Assembly: GCA_948543815.1 (NCBI GenBank)
Contig: CAOVHW010000005.1
Span: forward strand, 26,755-90,754
Direction of reading: 5' to 3'
DNA from: an uncultured Eubacteriales bacterium
GTDB taxonomy: Bacteria > Bacillota > Clostridia > Lachnospirales > CAMVHY01
Length of the DNA: 64,000 nucleotides
In this document: one piece after another, positions 62,541 to 64,000 of the stretch
Layout: each line of letters opens with the position of its first letter
Position numbering within the stretch: the first letter of the stretch is position 1
Translations under genes and position numbers: made by a program
Notes under the pieces: generated by a model
Told to the model about the DNA's origin: nothing
The model's database searches: none
What the model saw: only the letters and a program-made list of their open reading frames with translations

Positions 62541-63086
62541 TTGAAAGCGACTGGTATTGTTAGACGTATTGACGACTTAGGTCGTATCGTTGTCCCTAAA
62601 GAAATTCGTCGTACTTTACGTATTCGTGAGGGCGACCCTTTAGAAATCTTTACCGATAGTAGTGGAGCTATTATCTTAAAAAAATATTCACCAATTTGTG
62701 AACTATCAACTTTCGCAAAAGAATATGCTGAAAGTCTCGCGCAAACTAGTGGCCATATTATTTGTATCGTTGATAGGGAACAAATTATTGCAATATCTGG
62801 TGGGCCAAAAAAAGAATTTCTTGAGAAACAAATTTCTAATGAGCTCGAAAAAATTATTAGTGAACGTAATACAATAAATGCAGAACGTAATGACGCAAAA
62901 TTTATCCCTATTTTAAATAATGAAAATGATAAATCCTATAACCATGAATTAATTACTCCAATTATAGCTGAAGGTGATGCACTTGGTGCCGTAATTTTCT
63001 TATCATCTGCAAAAAAAATGGGTGAAGTTGAAAGTAAATTAGCTCAATCTGCCGCAGGTTTTCTCGGTAAACAAATGGAACAATAA
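62541..63086 (+). CDS. spoVT: Stage V sporulation protein T
   Basis: A 181-aa SpoVT. The AbrB-like DNA-binding domain (KATGIVRRIDDLGRIVVPKE, then IRRTLRIREGDPLEIF) is nearly invariant, followed by KKYSPICELSTFAKEYAESL and a C-terminal GAF-like domain (about 55-181, ending AAGFLGKQMEQ). SpoVT tunes sigma-G-dependent gene expression in the forespore and affects germination in Bacillus. The start is TTG 62541, ten bases after AAAGGAGGT. This is the strongest single marker that the organism sporulates. Confidence 0.95.
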   Translation: MKATGIVRRIDDLGRIVVPKEIRRTLRIREGDPLEIFTDSSGAIILKKYSPICELSTFAKEYAESLAQTSGHIICIVDREQIIAISGGPKKEFLEKQISNELEKIISERNTINAERNDAKFIPILNNENDKSYNHELITPIIAEGDALGAVIFLSSAKKMGEVESKLAQSAAGFLGKQMEQ

Positions 63087-63113
63087 AAAAAATCCGGTTC
63101 TCCCGGATTTTTT
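63086..63113 (+). terminator. Terminator after spoVT
   Basis: AAAAAATCCGG pairs with CCGGATTTTTTT around a short loop, directly after the stop. Confidence 0.88.
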
Positions 63114-63143
63114 TCATAATCAAACAACTTAGAAAACATAAAT

Positions 63144-63228
63144 TCTTTCTTTTCTTGAAAGAAAAGAAACAAAAGAACTTTAACAAAAGAGCTTCGCTAT
63201 CGCGAAGTTCTTTATAAAGTTTTTTTTG
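63144..63228. repeat. Dispersed repeat, short divergent copy
   Basis: TTTCTTTTCTTGAAAGAAAAGAAA hairpin, CAAAAGAACTTTAACAAA, then stem GAGCTTCGC/GCGAAGTTC and TTTATAAAGTTTTTTT. Same element order as the copies at 44.6 and 49.8 kb (reverse orientation of the right half), with a different central stem. Confidence 0.65.
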
Positions 63229-63258
63229 AATAATTTGATCTATTTAGCTTCAAATTTC

Positions 63259-64000
63259 TTAACAAATTTCACAACAAGCACCAAGCGTTTCCATAGCAGG
63301 CGAAGGTTCACGTACAGGTTCAAAAGCTTTAGGCGGAAATTCCTTTAACTTTTGAGCTATTGGCGAATTCGGAGGAAAATTGACATTTTCTTTCTTTAAA
63401 TTGCTCAAAAACCATTTCGTACCCGACAATGCATTATCTTGGAAGTTTTCAAAACTAGCCATATTTTCCACTTGAAATTTATCTAAATATTGTAGTTTTT
63501 CTCCGAAATAAGCAACCCATCCCTTAAACAAAACTTCATCTGGCAAATTCTCAACTTGTTCTTGACTTGCTAAAGAATATATTTCTTTTGGCAAATCACC
63601 CAAAGAATCATTCGCAAGTTTGCCGTAATAAAAAAGGCTTTTTCCTTTCTCTACCTCTACGTCACTTTTATAATTTTTATTATATAAACCAAAAAAAAAT
63701 TTAAATTTATAGAAATTATGATTTTTAATATCTTTACCCTCATTTTTATCTGCTACAACAGACTCAGCTAAAGACTGTATCCAATCAGAACGCTCTTGCT
63801 CAAATTTTTTCCCACTTTGTTCCATCATCTCACGAGACATTTTATTCTTTTTAACAAAATCTTTTTGACATTCCAATTCTATAAGAGCATTTTCCGCCTC
63901 AAAAATCGCCGATTTATATCTTTCATCTACAGGTCTTGCTCCAACTCTCTTAACCAATAATTTTTCTTTTGCCAATTCTGCATATGCTTCTTCAAGCTGA
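63259..64000 (-). CDS. Unknown protein, 5' end cut by window edge, Cys-rich C-terminus
   Basis: The frame is open from base 64000 to TAA at 63259-63261 (247 codons visible). No ATG lies between the window edge and 63975; a TTG at 63973-63975 has no SD, so the gene most likely starts outside the window. The visible part opens as a coiled coil (QLEEAYAELAKEKLLVKRVG), continues as a helical, Lys/Glu/Phe-rich domain (WIQSLAESVVADKNEG; KFKFFFGLYNKNYK; SLFYYGKLANDSLGDLPKEI) and ends in a Pro-rich stretch and GACCEIC. No membrane segment, no known family. The last four residues are Cys-Glu-Ile-Cys. It ends close to the dispersed repeat at 63.2 kb. Confidence 0.75.
   Translation of the reverse strand, partial: QLEEAYAELAKEKLLVKRVGARPVDERYKSAIFEAENALIELECQKDFVKKNKMSREMMEQSGKKFEQERSDWIQSLAESVVADKNEGKDIKNHNFYKFKFFFGLYNKNYKSDVEVEKGKSLFYYGKLANDSLGDLPKEIYSLASQEQVENLPDEVLFKGWVAYFGEKLQYLDKFQVENMASFENFQDNALSGTKWFLSNLKKENVNFPPNSPIAQKLKEFPPKAFEPVREPSPAMETLGACCEIC

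Overview
The window is a strongly AT-rich chromosomal segment of a low-GC, spore-forming member of the Bacillota (Firmicutes). Four things point there: a SpoVT regulator, GerA-type spore germination receptor genes, an SLH-domain surface protein, and the rplU-prp-rpmA locus, in which Prp sits beside an L27 that carries the cleavable N-terminal extension. UGA is an ordinary stop here, TTG and GTG starts are common, and most genes have strong GGAGG-type ribosome binding sites. I cannot place it below phylum; Clostridia or Negativicutes-like lineages both fit. No rRNA, CRISPR array, integrase or intact insertion sequence is visible.

Layout. 1-1.4 kb: an unknown coiled-coil protein that runs off the left edge. 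1.5-5.3 kb: mutS2, then a small regulatory patch (AbrB-type, Mor-type and XRE-type regulators) around palindromic operator-like sites. 5.3-9.8 kb: HAD phosphatase, DUF402, radC and mutS. 9.7-11 kb: infC-rpmI-rplT with its own promoter and an AUU-started infC. 11-11.7 kb: a membrane-hairpin protein with a 12-bp repeat tail. 11.7-19.3 kb: pcrA-tgt and three paralogous AGCS alanine/glycine symporters. 19.5-21 kb: gtrA and rplU-prp-rpmA. 21.1-26.8 kb: a 1456-aa unknown with a possible dead phosphoesterase domain, a small divergent gene and a Trp-rich unknown. 27 kb: tRNA-Pro, -Arg, -His and -Lys. 27.5-34.5 kb: adhE, a gerA operon split by three opposite-strand small genes of unknown function, and secG. 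34.6-35.7 kb: decayed DNA containing a pseudogene. 35.7-45 kb: HIT protein, pepF, a P-type Ca-ATPase, ruvAB, tsf and rpsB. 45-49.9 kb: a 1549-aa SLH surface protein between two copies of a nested-palindrome repeat. 49.9-53.4 kb: tRNA-Leu followed by aroB-aroE-aroQ-aroF. 53.5-60.1 kb: asnB, a pair of paralogous unknown membrane proteins, deoC and a CDF transporter. 60.3-64 kb: another membrane-hairpin protein, murG, spoVT, and an unknown gene that runs off the right edge.

The housekeeping genes are ordinary: translation, repair and recombination, early shikimate pathway, peptidoglycan synthesis, protein export and mixed-acid fermentation. The unusual part is a scattered set of proteins without recognisable homologues (11.1, 21.1, 34.6 as a pseudogene, 55.3, 56.6 and 60.3 kb). 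They share one design: a charged or helical cytoplasmic-type region, one or two long bilobed hydrophobic hairpins, no signal peptide, and a low-complexity hydrophilic tail. This resembles the architecture, not the sequence, of host-interaction membrane proteins such as chlamydial Incs. Two of them (55.3 and 56.6 kb) are clear paralogues. Together with the three small genes inside the split gerA operon they are the best candidates here for an undescribed system.
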